Assembly (NCBI RefSeq): GCF_003123685.1
Contig: NZ_QCYJ01000085.1
Location: 1-64,000, forward strand
Source of the DNA: Nocardia aurea
GTDB lineage: Bacteria > Actinomycetota > Actinomycetes > Mycobacteriales > Mycobacteriaceae
Length of the DNA: 64,000 nucleotides
Direction: 5' to 3'
How positions within the stretch are numbered: the stretch's first letter is position 1; each line of letters starts with the position of its first letter. The position numbers and the translations under genes were made by a program. The notes under the pieces were generated by a model, which was not told the origin of the DNA, did not search any database, and saw only the letters and a list, made by a program, of their open reading frames with translations. Below are positions 1-8,669 of this stretch, piece by piece.

Positions 1-90
1 ACCCGCTACGAACGCCGCGCCGACATCCACCACGCGCTACTCACCCTCGCCTGCGCGGTCATCTGCCTCCGAAAACTCATTCTGAACTGA
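1..90 (+). CDS. transposase C-terminal end (IS5-like), partial
   Basis: The window opens inside a reading frame of 29 codons ending in TGA at 88-90. It contains RYERRADIHHALLTLACAV followed by CLRKL, which resembles the C-terminal helix of IS5-type DDE transposases common in actinobacteria. The catalytic part lies outside the window, so neither activity nor element boundaries can be judged. No terminal inverted repeat could be recognised in the 159 bases that follow, so the 3' end of the element is undefined. The family call rests on a short tail and is moderate. Confidence 0.55.
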   Translation, partial: TRYERRADIHHALLTLACAVICLRKLILN

Positions 91-249
91 CCTCTAAGGC
101 GGTCGAGTTCGTCGTCGCCGAACATCTCACACCGCACCCGGCTCCCGTTTCACTCGATGACCGGGGGGTATTGCGCGACAGGCAACGCCGGACTCGGCCG
201 GTGCACAGGTTCGGCCCGACTGTGCGATGAATATCCAGGAGCGGATGGA

Positions 250-1257
250 ATGCGTAACTTTGTGTGCGGCACATGCGGACAGATGCTGTCGTTCGAGAAT
301 TCGGTGTGTCTGCACTGCAAGAGCCGAGTGCGGTTCCATTTGCCGAGTCGAACAATGCTGGCTCTCGATCAGCACGGCAGCGTCGAGGTCGATGACACCA
401 TTTGGCGCAGCTGCGACAATCTTTCACTGGCGCGATGCAATTGGCTGGTCGAGGCAGCGCAGGCCGACGCATTGTGTCGGTCCTGTCGGCTGACGCGGAC
501 GCGACCGGCCGACAACGATGTCGAGGGTCTACGGGCATTCGCCGACGCCGAAACCGATAAACGCCGAGTCGTACTCGAATTGACCGAACTGTCACTGCCC
601 ATCACCGGACGTGAGGACGATCCCGACACCGGCCTCTGTTTCGATCTGCTCTCGAGCAGTGCGGAGCGAGTCACGACCGGACACGAGGATGGTCTGATCA
701 CCATCGATCTCGCCGAGGGTGACGACGTGCACCGCGAACAACTGCGGGTGTCGATGGAGGAGCCCTACCGCACCATGGTCGGGCACTTCCGGCACGAGAT
801 CGGGCACTACTACCAGACCGTGCTGGTCGGTACCGGGGAACACCGGTCCGGCTTCGAAGCGCTTTTCGGCGATCCCGACACCGACTACCAGGAGGCCCTG
901 TCACGCCATTACGACCAAGGTGCCCCGCAAGGGTGGAAGTCGGAATTCGTCTCGTCGTATGCGACGATGCATCCCGCCGAAGACTGGGCCGAGACCTTCG
1001 CGCACTACCTCCACATCCGCGACACCCTCGACACGGCGGCGGCGTTCGCCATGGCACCGGCCGCTTCGACCTTGGACTCACTGCTGCCCGGCAAGGTCGG
1101 ATTCGAGCGGATCATCGAATGGTGGCTGCCGCTGTCATGGGCACTCAATCAAATCAACCGCTCCATGGGCCACCAGGACCTCTATCCGTTCGTCCTGCCG
1201 CAGCGCGTGCTCGACAAGATGCAGTTCGTCCACGACCTGATCGTCCCCGGCAACTGA
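250..1257 (+). CDS. putative zinc-binding metallopeptidase with N-terminal zinc ribbons
   Basis: This 335-residue protein has two cysteine-pair clusters near the N terminus (C6/C9 with C20/C23, then C76/C79), suggesting a zinc-ribbon module. A metalloprotease motif HEIGH lies at about residues 182-186 and a downstream acidic helix EDWAETFAHYLH could give the third zinc ligand. This layout fits the putative zinc-binding peptidase family (Peptidase_Mx type). There is no signal peptide, so a cytoplasmic location is inferred. The start was set at ATG 250 because AGGAG lies at 237-241; an in-frame start at 157 has no ribosome site and adds residues unlike the family. The substrate is unknown. Confidence 0.8.
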   Translation: MRNFVCGTCGQMLSFENSVCLHCKSRVRFHLPSRTMLALDQHGSVEVDDTIWRSCDNLSLARCNWLVEAAQADALCRSCRLTRTRPADNDVEGLRAFADAETDKRRVVLELTELSLPITGREDDPDTGLCFDLLSSSAERVTTGHEDGLITIDLAEGDDVHREQLRVSMEEPYRTMVGHFRHEIGHYYQTVLVGTGEHRSGFEALFGDPDTDYQEALSRHYDQGAPQGWKSEFVSSYATMHPAEDWAETFAHYLHIRDTLDTAAAFAMAPAASTLDSLLPGKVGFERIIEWWLPLSWALNQINRSMGHQDLYPFVLPQRVLDKMQFVHDLIVPGN

Positions 1258-1414
1258 GACCGGTCCGACGACCGAACGGCCACATGAGCGGGACCGGTAC
1301 CGCCGCCACACGCCGACGGTACCGAACCTTCCCCGACGGCCTCCGCCACGGTCACCCGGCTGATCCGCTCGGTGTCGGACTCCGTGCTTTCTCCGTGGCG
1401 GACCGTCGAAGAAT

Positions 1415-1840
1415 TCAGGGGAGCGGGTGCGGGTACTTGTAGTCGCAGTCGCCGCGCTGCGAGCAGCTGATCGCGATGTGACGCCAGGTGTCCGACCCGA
1501 CCTTGCCGTCGACGTCGATCTTGACCGACCCCTGGTACTTCTTCACCGCTGTCTCGGTGTTCGGGCCGAACCTGCCGTCGACGGCGACATCGCCGTTGCC
1601 GTATTGGAAGCGCAGGAACGATTGCAGCGCCGCGACACACTGCGACTGGTTGGTGACACCTCGGTGCAGATACGGACGGAACACCAGGCATTCGTTGACC
1701 GACGAGGCGTAGGTGGCCGCGTGCGCGGGGGCTCCCACCACCGCGCCACCGGCGACCGAAGCGAGTCCGATGACGCTCGCGGCGACCAGACGACGGAAAC
1801 GATAGCGGCGTGAAACCGGCTGTGCCGAAGAGATCTTCAT
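1415..1840 (-). CDS. secreted peptidoglycan-binding-domain protein
   Basis: This 141-residue protein has an arginine-rich N terminus (RRYRFRR), a hydrophobic stretch and a cleavage-like site after APAHA near residue 41, so it should be exported, possibly by Tat. The mature part carries one peptidoglycan-binding_1-type repeat with the hallmark VDGRFGPNTETAV, and four cysteines that could form disulfides. AGGAG precedes the ATG at normal spacing. It lies just downstream of, and on the same strand as, the kinase/FHA regulator pair; the kinase's outer domain is of the same fold, which makes a shared cell-wall theme plausible but unproven. A role in binding wall peptide stems or glycan is inferred from the fold. 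Confidence 0.8.
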   Translation of the reverse strand: MKISSAQPVSRRYRFRRLVAASVIGLASVAGGAVVGAPAHAATYASSVNECLVFRPYLHRGVTNQSQCVAALQSFLRFQYGNGDVAVDGRFGPNTETAVKKYQGSVKIDVDGKVGSDTWRHIAISCSQRGDCDYKYPHPLP

Positions 1841-1928
1841 GGTTTTCTCCTTGCGGTGGTGATCGATACCGACAAGGAAAAGGTAGGAATCGCCCGCAAC
1901 GATTCGCCAATGAAACGCTCACGCCTGC

Positions 1929-3065
1929 TCAGGCCGGCGGCCGGCGAACCTCGAGCGTCACCGACCCGATCCGGATGCGGTCCCCGTGCGCCAGCGCCGC
2001 GCGACCACGCACGCGCTGGTCATTGACGTACACGCCGTTGGCCGACCCGCGATCCTCGATCCGGACCGCGTCACCGTCCGCCACCACTCGGGCGTGCTGC
2101 CGACTGGTCTTCGCGTCATCGAGCCGGATGTCGTTGTCGGCGCTTCGACCGATCGTCGTCCCCGCCGCCGTCACCTCGATGCGCCGACCGTCCTCGACGT
2201 ACAAGAACACCTGCCCGAATGTCTCGAGCAGCGTCGATTCCTCGTTGTCCGTAGTGCGTCGCACGCGGATCGGCTCATGCGGTGAGAGCGGCTCGTGGCG
2301 GAGGATCCGCTGTTCCAGCCCGGTCAACCGCGGGCTCGGATCCATGCCCTGATCCCGAAATATCCTGCGCACGGACCGACATGCCTCGAGTGCGTCACCC
2401 TCGCGCCCCGAGTCGTACAACGCCGTGATCAGCTGGGTCCACAGGGTTTCACGCAGCGGATACCGTGCGGTCAACGCCCGCAACTCTCCGATGACCTCCG
2501 CGGCACGGCCCGCCGCGATTTCCAGATCCAGCCGCGCCTCCAGCACGCGCTGTCGCTCCTCGTCCATATGCGCGCAGAACGCCTCGACGAAGGTGGACAT
2601 CGGCAGCCCCTCGAGCGCCGCGCCACTCCATTGCCCCAGAGCCCGCTGAAAGTGCTCGGCTGCCCTGTCGTGATCGCCGCCGTCGAGCGCGGCCATCGCT
2701 TCGGTCCTGGCCTGTTCGAAACGACCGAGATCACATTGTTCCTCTCGAATGTCCAGGCAGTAGTTTCCTGCGGCGTCGGTGCGCAGCACCACGGTCGCGG
2801 CCACCTCGGCGGTCTGGAACGCGGATCGCAATTCGGCGACGCGATTGTGGAGGTTCGCGCGAAAACTGGGCGAGGGATCACCATCCCAGATGGTGTTCGC
2901 CAACCGCGCCGGTGAGATGGCATTGCGCCGGTTGACGACCAGAACTGCGAGCATCGCCCTGGTCAGCGGCCCGCCGATGGTCAGCGGTCGGCCCGAGACG
3001 TAGCACCGCACCGGACCGAGGATGCGTATGTCCACCTCGGGCGGCGCCGTGGCATCCGAGGTCAT
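1929..3065 (-). CDS. SARP/BTAD transcriptional regulator with C-terminal FHA domain (EmbR-like)
   Basis: This 378-residue protein has an OmpR-type winged-helix DNA-binding domain (about 10-95), a bacterial transcriptional activation domain (about 105-255) and an FHA phosphothreonine-binding domain (about 290-370) with TIGRSADND, SRQHA and GSANGVYVN. The order matches EmbR-type regulators, which bind a partner Ser/Thr kinase phosphorylated on threonine. Its ATG at 3065 overlaps the TGA of the upstream kinase in an ATGA junction, so the two are translationally coupled; another in-frame ATG lies at 3080. The likely circuit is kinase autophosphorylation, FHA docking, then altered transcription. 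Target genes are not evident. Confidence 0.88.
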   Translation of the reverse strand: MTSDATAPPEVDIRILGPVRCYVSGRPLTIGGPLTRAMLAVLVVNRRNAISPARLANTIWDGDPSPSFRANLHNRVAELRSAFQTAEVAATVVLRTDAAGNYCLDIREEQCDLGRFEQARTEAMAALDGGDHDRAAEHFQRALGQWSGAALEGLPMSTFVEAFCAHMDEERQRVLEARLDLEIAAGRAAEVIGELRALTARYPLRETLWTQLITALYDSGREGDALEACRSVRRIFRDQGMDPSPRLTGLEQRILRHEPLSPHEPIRVRRTTDNEESTLLETFGQVFLYVEDGRRIEVTAAGTTIGRSADNDIRLDDAKTSRQHARVVADGDAVRIEDRGSANGVYVNDQRVRGRAALAHGDRIRIGSVTLEVRRPPA

Positions 3066-4444
3066 GGCGCCGGTAGACATCGGCCGTCGAATGTGCCGTC
3101 GGGGCCGCGGAATACCGGCCACCGGATGGCAAGCGCCCTGGTCTGCGGTCCGTAGATGCCGTCGGCAGTGGCGCCGTGGTCGACCTGTAGGTGTCGAACG
3201 GCACGCTTCACCGGAGTGTCGTACACCGTTGTCGCGTCCATCTCGATGCCGTGGCACATGGTCAGAGCCCGGCGCAACGCCATGACCGAATCGCCGCGAT
3301 CGCCCTCGTTGAGCGCGCAGCTCGGATCGTCGCGATCGGCTGCCCCACTGGGCAATTCGAGGAAGAACTCGGTGTCTATCGGGACCTTTGTTCGCCAGTA
3401 ACACCGCAGCAGTCCGGTCCGGACACCGCTGGCCACGGCCTGGCCGGTGGTCGTCGGGAGCGGGGTCGTCGGGGCCGCGCCATCGGATCTGTGAGCGGTC
3501 GGCCAGAGCGCGATCGTCATCGCCGCCGCGACAGCGACGAGGACTGCTCCGATGGCCGCGATGCGGCGGCGCGGAACAGGCACCGGATCGGGGAACCTGC
3601 TCCGTCGTTGCCCGCCTACGGAATCCGTGACCGCGAGCTCGACGGCCCGTACGAATTCCGCGCAGGTCTGATACCGCCGCTCCGGTTCGTGCGCCATCGA
3701 CCGTGCGATCACATCCTCCAGTTCCGGTGGTACATCGGGGCGCACCCGCACCGGCGCGGGCGACTCCAGCACGGTCGGGGCACCGCCGGGCGATCCCTTC
3801 GGATTCGTCCCCGTGATCAGCGCCGACAAGGTCGCACCGAGCGAATAGATGTCGGCCCGACGATCTACCGCGAGCCCCCGCAGTACCTCCGGCGCGGCGA
3901 AAGCGGGAGTACAAGCGCGCCAACCCGTTTCGGTGACCGTCTCGGCCTCTTCGACGGAACGAGCCAGTCCGAAGTCCGCGATGAGCGCGCGTTCACCGTC
4001 GTCGCCCTCGGTGACCAGGATGTTGGACGGTTTGACATCCCGATGCAGCAAATTCTGCGCGTGCGCGTGACGCAGCCCCTTCGCCGCGTCGCAGATGATG
4101 CGTGCCGCCCGGTCCGCCGCCAATCCTCCTGGCTCCCCGCGCATGAGTTCGCTCGCGTCCGTGCCGTCGACATACTGCATCGCCATCCACAAGGCATCGC
4201 CGTCTTCACCCCGGTTGTAGACCGAGACGACATTGGGATGGTTCAAGCGGCACACCAGTTCGGCTTCACGTCGAAAGATGCTGCGATAGCGATGATTCGC
4301 GCCGAGCCTGTCGTCGAGCACTTTCAGCGCGACCCGTCGCGGCAATACCGGATCCTCGGCGAGATACACCGTGCCCATTCCGCCGGAACCGAGGGGCCGT
4401 ACGATCGAATAGCCGGCGAAGATCTGCCCAGGCCGTAACAACAT
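3062..4444 (-). CDS. membrane Ser/Thr protein kinase with extracellular peptidoglycan-binding domain
   Basis: This 460-residue kinase has a glycine loop GSGGMGTV (about 20-26), catalytic lysine K41, HRD at 134-136, DFG at 157-159 and APE at 184-186, followed by a transmembrane helix near 295-313 and an outer domain with a peptidoglycan-binding_1-like repeat (DGIYGPQTRALA). The usual GT(A/P)xYxAPE segment reads TPAFAAPE. The domain order resembles PknH/PknB-type sensors. I start it at ATG 4444, preceded by AGGGGAGG, rather than at TTG 4519, because MLLRPGQIFAGYSIV matches typical kinase N termini. It overlaps the FHA/SARP gene by 4 bases, and that protein is the obvious phospho-partner. Confidence 0.9.
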   Translation of the reverse strand: MLLRPGQIFAGYSIVRPLGSGGMGTVYLAEDPVLPRRVALKVLDDRLGANHRYRSIFRREAELVCRLNHPNVVSVYNRGEDGDALWMAMQYVDGTDASELMRGEPGGLAADRAARIICDAAKGLRHAHAQNLLHRDVKPSNILVTEGDDGERALIADFGLARSVEEAETVTETGWRACTPAFAAPEVLRGLAVDRRADIYSLGATLSALITGTNPKGSPGGAPTVLESPAPVRVRPDVPPELEDVIARSMAHEPERRYQTCAEFVRAVELAVTDSVGGQRRSRFPDPVPVPRRRIAAIGAVLVAVAAAMTIALWPTAHRSDGAAPTTPLPTTTGQAVASGVRTGLLRCYWRTKVPIDTEFFLELPSGAADRDDPSCALNEGDRGDSVMALRRALTMCHGIEMDATTVYDTPVKRAVRHLQVDHGATADGIYGPQTRALAIRWPVFRGPDGTFDGRCLPAP

Positions 4445-4582
4445 CCCTCCCCTGGGAATACGGGCCACGTGGTCAGGCGCCGCTGTGCCCACTACCTCAT
4501 ACCCGAGCCTCGGTGTCAAGACAACGTCGTCCGACCCGGGTGGTCGACCCCGGAGTGTCGGGGAGAGCGAACCTCGCGTTCC

Positions 4583-5866
4583 TCATGACCCGCACCCGGG
4601 TCGTCGCAGCAGCTCGCCGAACTCGGCCGAATTCGGCGAGGTCCGGCCGTTGTCCGTCGCTGACTGTCTCTCGGTGGCGTCGGTCGACATCGCGGTGTGG
4701 CTCGTGGCCCGGATGAAGGACGTCAGCGCGTTGGTCACCGACTCCGAGGGCAGCAGCGCGGCCGGTTTCATCGTCGACTCGCCGTGGGAGACCTGACGTG
4801 AGGTCACCCAGGAGACGGCGGCGACACTGCGCCGACGGGTTCTGCCGTACCAGCGCAGCGCTCGGGGCACGGTGCGCGGGGATGCGAGGGCTCGGCGCAG
4901 CACCATCGTGTCCAGCAGAGCCTGATTGGTGCCCTGGGCCAGCGTGGGCGGCATCGTGTGAGCGGCGTCGCCGAGCAGAGTGACGCGGCCTCGCCCCCAG
5001 TCACGCGGTATCGGATGTCGGAAGTGCGGAAACGGCGACCTGCTCAGGTCGTCGTCGGTCAATGCCGCCAGCACCCGGTCCACCGGTCGGGACCAACCCG
5101 CGAAATGCGAACGGATCGTGTCGATCGGGGAATCCGGTCGCACGAAATCCGGGGACCAGGGCAGGTCGAACCACCATTGGAGGTGACCGTTGCCCGCGGG
5201 CCAGAGGCCGAGGTTTCCGCCCTCGCCGATGATGATCACCGCGACGTCGCTGTCGGCGATATCGGGCAGTTCTATCAGCCCCTGCCAGCTGCACCAGCCG
5301 GTCGGTTCCGCGTTGTCGACGTCCAATACCGCGCGCACCGTCGAATGTCGTCCGTCCGCGCCGATCAGCAGATCACCTTCCGCCGTTGTGCCGTCCGCGA
5401 AGTCGACCCGCACGCCGTCGGGGCCGTCGGTCACGGCGACCGCGCGAGCATCCAGGCGGATGCGATGGATCGGGAAGTCGTCCAACAGTCGTTCGAGGAG
5501 AACCCGGCGCGGAACCATGCGGGTGGGCGCTCCCAGTTCGGCGTTCACAGCGGTCACGTCGACCGTGGCGACACGACGTCCGGCGGCTGTCGACACGTGA
5601 ACAGCGGAGAGGAGTTGGCCGGCACCGGTCATGTCGACGCCGAGCTGGGTGAGCACTCGGGCGCCGTTGGGCCAGATGGTGATCGCGCCACCGGCGGCTC
5701 GTACCGCGGAGGCTTGTTCGAACACGGTGACATCGTGGCCGTCGCGCAACAGCCCTCGGGCGGTGGCTATTCCGCCGACCCCGGCACCGACTATCAGTAC
5801 CCGCCGCGCGGATGCCGTTGGGACAATGCTGTTTCCAGGTCTCGCACCTGTTCTCGACTTCCACAC
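4583..5866 (-). CDS. FAD-dependent aromatic-type monooxygenase
   Basis: This 427-residue protein has the FAD-binding fingerprint GAGVGGIATARGL near residue 27, the GADGRHS motif (DG type) and GDAAHTMPP, the second FAD ribityl-binding motif. It belongs to the PHBH/UbiH-like flavoprotein monooxygenases, which hydroxylate small substrates using NAD(P)H and O2. The substrate cannot be told from sequence. It starts at GTG 5866 with a weak GAGG nearby. The last about 60 residues are low in hydrophobic content and unlike the family, so the C terminus may be extended or altered. It is divergent from the DUF2867 gene. Confidence 0.85.
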   Translation of the reverse strand: MWKSRTGARPGNSIVPTASARRVLIVGAGVGGIATARGLLRDGHDVTVFEQASAVRAAGGAITIWPNGARVLTQLGVDMTGAGQLLSAVHVSTAAGRRVATVDVTAVNAELGAPTRMVPRRVLLERLLDDFPIHRIRLDARAVAVTDGPDGVRVDFADGTTAEGDLLIGADGRHSTVRAVLDVDNAEPTGWCSWQGLIELPDIADSDVAVIIIGEGGNLGLWPAGNGHLQWWFDLPWSPDFVRPDSPIDTIRSHFAGWSRPVDRVLAALTDDDLSRSPFPHFRHPIPRDWGRGRVTLLGDAAHTMPPTLAQGTNQALLDTMVLRRALASPRTVPRALRWYGRTRRRSVAAVSWVTSRQVSHGESTMKPAALLPSESVTNALTSFIRATSHTAMSTDATERQSATDNGRTSPNSAEFGELLRRPGCGS

Positions 5867-5968
5867 GCCTCAACCACGCGCGAGTGGCCGGATCGGTTCA
5901 TTCGCCGCTGAGCCAATCTCGTCCCCGAAGGGCCGCGGTCGGATTTCACCGTCGAGGACGTCTGGGCG

Positions 5969-6478
5969 TTGCCGACGCCGGGCGGCCCCGACGACCTGTA
6001 CCGCACGGTGGAGTGGTTCACCTCGGCCGGGGGAACCGAAAGGTCGTCCGCCGCGTACCGGGTGTTGTTCGCGATCCGGTGGAAACTCGGCGCACTGCTG
6101 GGCTGGGACGAACCGGGGACCGGAATCGGCACGCGGGTCCGCACCTTGCTGGATCGTCTGCCCGATGATTTGCGTGACGGGACTCGGGGCCCCGACCCGA
6201 CCACCGTTCCGTTCACCTCGGTCTATGAGACCGACACCGAGTGGGTGGCCGAAACGGCCAACAGGACCGTGCACGCCGCGATGCATATCGGTTGGGTACC
6301 AGACGATTCCGGTATCGGGTACCACGGCCAGATGGCGGTACTCGTCAAACCCGACGGCTTGTTCGGCAGGGTCTACATGACCATGATCGTCCCGTTCCGT
6401 TATCTCCTGGTCTACCCGGCTCTGCTGCGGTCGATCGGACGCGGCTGGGTACGACAGCCGGAGTCGCCGCCCGCGTGA
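5969..6478 (+). CDS. DUF2867-family protein, 5' end disturbed
   Basis: The frame encodes PTPGGPDDLYRTVEWF, then NRTVHAAMHIGWVPD and GQMAVLVKPDGLFG, which I recognise as the DUF2867 family of unknown function. The only available start after an in-frame TGA at 5909-5911 is TTG 5969, yet the residues coded just before it (DFTVEDVWAL) also look like family sequence, as recalled from memory. The true N terminus is therefore missing, shifted to another frame or interrupted. No ribosome site precedes TTG 5969. It may be a decaying gene or start on an unusual codon. It is divergent from the FAD monooxygenase, with about 100 bases between. Confidence 0.55.
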   Translation: MPTPGGPDDLYRTVEWFTSAGGTERSSAAYRVLFAIRWKLGALLGWDEPGTGIGTRVRTLLDRLPDDLRDGTRGPDPTTVPFTSVYETDTEWVAETANRTVHAAMHIGWVPDDSGIGYHGQMAVLVKPDGLFGRVYMTMIVPFRYLLVYPALLRSIGRGWVRQPESPPA

Positions 6479-6525
6479 GGAGACCGGCCGAGACGATGCC
6501 TACGAGGGCTCGGAGGCAACGACGA

Positions 6526-6951
6526 TCAGCCGCGGCGCGAGAGATCGTCTCCGAGCGCGGCGTGGGCGTCTTCGAGCGTCTGGCAGACGCGCAGCAGGTC
6601 CGTGAGGCCGGTGAGGCTCATGGGGCGCAGGGTGGCGGAACTGTTGGCGACGACGACGAGTCGGTCGCGCTGGTTGGCAGGCTGCACGTATTCGGCCAGG
6701 ACCGCGAGTCCGGCCGAGGCGAGGAAGGTCACGTTCGACAGGTCGACGACGACGCCGTCGGCTCCCTCGGCAGGGGCGGCGCGCAATGCCTCTTCGATTC
6801 CGGCGTGCAGTCGGGGTGCGGTCAGCACGTCGATCTCACCGCTCACCCGGAGCACTCGCACGGCACCTATCGCTTCGACCGCTGATTCCATCTGCGTGCC
6901 GGACTGATGCGACGACACCACATCCTGCTGTTGTGGTTCATTAGAGGTCAC
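6526..6951 (-). CDS. STAS-domain anti-sigma factor antagonist
   Basis: This 141-residue protein is a single STAS domain after a glutamine/serine-rich N-terminal tail. The conserved segment VVVDLSNVTFLASAGLAVL holds the serine that anti-sigma kinases phosphorylate in the SpoIIAA/RsbV family. Such proteins release SigB/SigF-type sigma factors by binding their anti-sigma factors, so the sigma factor at 51.5 kb is a possible distant client, but no anti-sigma kinase is present in the window. It starts at GTG 6951; TACAAT lies about 13 bases upstream and could be a -10 box overlapping a TetR-operator-like half site. Confidence 0.85.
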   Translation of the reverse strand: MTSNEPQQQDVVSSHQSGTQMESAVEAIGAVRVLRVSGEIDVLTAPRLHAGIEEALRAAPAEGADGVVVDLSNVTFLASAGLAVLAEYVQPANQRDRLVVVANSSATLRPMSLTGLTDLLRVCQTLEDAHAALGDDLSRRG

Positions 6952-6960
6952 CAGGCGAGT

Positions 6961-7527
6961 TTACATTGTATCCGTCGGCGAGACCCGGGCACGGCGAGGG
7001 CGGTGTGCGAGCCAGCCCTCGAGGCGGTCGATCAACGCTTCGAGGGCGTCTTCGAATTCCGCGGCACTGTGATCCTGGGACAGCATCGGTTGAAGCCGAC
7101 GCAGGTTCGGATAGTCCGACAGGTCCCGTGCTGGGACGGTTGCGGGCTCGTGGACGGCCGCGGTGTCGTGGGGTGCGCGGGCAGCGACCTCGAGCAGGAG
7201 TTGGCCGAACAGGAATGTCGTGTAGGTCCGGTATGCCGCGACGGCGGCCTCGTCATCGAACCCATAGGACAATATCGTGTTCAGGAAGGTTTCCGTCCAT
7301 CGCAGACTGCGTAGTGATGGCGGCACCCGCGGAGCTTGCGGAGGGTGGGGTGCCTGCGGGAACAGTTCCGACTGGTTCAGGGCGACCCGACGCACGCCGT
7401 GTGCCAGGCGCACCAGGAAATCCTGCCAGTTGTCCGAACGCGATGCTTCGACGAGGCATCTGCCGATCGCGTCATCGGGCTCGGCGTCACGCCTGTCGAC
7501 GGAACCCTGACCGCACATTCGACACAA
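6961..7527 (-). pseudogene. headless TetR regulator (C-terminal ligand-binding domain only)
   Basis: From about 7431 down to 6961 the frame encodes WQDFLVRLAHGVRR, LSYGFDDEAAVAAYR and QDHSAAEFEDALEAL, which match the C-terminal half of the TetR protein encoded at 7775-8524 almost position by position. The DNA-binding helix-turn-helix is absent and the preceding about 30 codons are unrelated. The only start is a TTG at 7527 without ribosome site. It lies in inverted orientation to its paralogue, and by eye the two are about three-quarters identical at DNA level, so the duplication is old. A truncated regulator acting as a dominant-negative partner is possible, but loss of function is the simpler reading. 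Confidence 0.75.
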
Positions 7528-7540
7528 TGTAGCTTGCGGC

Positions 7541-7555
7541 GTTTACCTTGTAAAC
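7541..7555. promoter_or_regulatory. palindrome GTTTAC-CTT-GTAAAC, probable TetR operator
   Basis: This perfect 6-bp-arm inverted repeat lies between the headless TetR copy and the intact TetR gene. A related half-degenerate site, GTTTACATTGTATCC, sits at 6959-6973 in front of the STAS gene. The type resembles operators of TetR-family regulators; binding by the 7775-8524 product is inferred from proximity. Confidence 0.5.
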
Positions 7556-7774
7556 TGAGCAGATCAGGTATGACATTTCCGGATTTCGATCGGTCGGATG
7601 TGTCGTCGGCCCGCCGTGGCGCGGTCGGTCGTTTCCGTGCGCGCGGAGGGCCGGGCGTCACCGGTGAACGATGCTTGCCCCGTGCACGACGGCGTTGCCA
7701 GTTGGGTCACCTGTGATCGTTGAAATACTCTGACCGTGGTCTTGCTTCAACGCGCGCAGTGAGGAGATGTCCTG

Positions 7775-8524
7775 GTGGACGATCATCACGACGGTCGTGT
7801 CGAGGATCCGGCGACGCGGCCGGGCTCTCGCGAATCACGGTCGGGTGAGCGCCACGAATCGCGTGCGCCGTTGAGTCGCCGTCTGATCTTGGAATTGGCG
7901 ATCGACCTCGTGGACCAGGAAGGCCTGCGCAAACTGACCATGCGCAGACTCGGCTCGGCGTGCGGCGTCGAAGCGATGGCCCTGTATCGATACGTGCACA
8001 GCCGCGAGGATCTGCTCAGCGGCATGGTCGACCTCCTTGTCGACGATCTACACGCCGATCAACTCGCGGCCCGACGTCAAGAGGACGGCTGGCAGGACTT
8101 CCTGGTGCGTTTGGCGCACGGTGTGCGTCAGATCGCGTTGGACCACCCCGAGTTGTTTCCGCTGGCGGCGACTCGCCCCCCGGAAGCGCCGTGGGTGCGG
8201 CCCCCGTTGCGGAGTCTGCGGTGGATGGAGACTTTCCTGGAAACGATGCTGTCCTACGGGTTCGACGACGAGGCGGCCGTCGCGGCCTATCGGTCGTATA
8301 CGACATTCCTGCTGGGGCAACTTCTGCTCGAGGTCGCGGCACGCACGTCGCAGGAGACCGGTGAATCGACAGAGTCAGCGGCCTCTTCGGCACGGGAGTT
8401 GTCGGACTATCCGAACCTGAATCGGCTGCAAACATTGCTGTCCCAGGATCACAGTGCCGCGGAGTTCGAGGACGCCCTCGAGGCGCTGTTGGACCGGCTC
8501 GAGCGTCAAGTCGACGTCCAATAG
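7775..8524 (+). CDS. TetR-family regulator (TetR_C_1 type)
   Basis: This 249-residue protein carries a TetR helix-turn-helix at about 38-80 (LTMRRLGSACGVEAMALYRYV) preceded by a charged tail, and a TetR_C_1-like ligand domain with LSYGFDDEAAVAAYR. GTG 7775 is preceded by GAGGAG at 7761-7766. The gene stands alone between an inverted truncated copy of itself and the pyrophosphatase gene, so its target is uncertain; the palindrome at 7541-7555 and the half site at 6959 make autoregulation and control of the STAS gene the first candidates. The ligand is unknown. Confidence 0.88.
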   Translation: MDDHHDGRVEDPATRPGSRESRSGERHESRAPLSRRLILELAIDLVDQEGLRKLTMRRLGSACGVEAMALYRYVHSREDLLSGMVDLLVDDLHADQLAARRQEDGWQDFLVRLAHGVRQIALDHPELFPLAATRPPEAPWVRPPLRSLRWMETFLETMLSYGFDDEAAVAAYRSYTTFLLGQLLLEVAARTSQETGESTESAASSARELSDYPNLNRLQTLLSQDHSAAEFEDALEALLDRLERQVDVQ

Positions 8525-8669
8525 GAGCCATTTTCTCGGGAGCCGCTCACCGACGGAATGGGCGCTGAGCACCCGTACGCTGTTGCCGCGATGCCGTGCT
8601 CGAGACCGAAACACCTGCCCGACCGAACGATCGGACCGCAGCGGCACCTCCGGCGGATAACCTCGAACG

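Noticed and set aside
3066..3923. Long minus-strand extension upstream of the FHA/SARP gene, overlapping the kinase
   Set aside because: It lies in another frame of the kinase gene on the same strand and is rich in R/G/P without domains. ATG 3065 in the ATGA junction is the better start.
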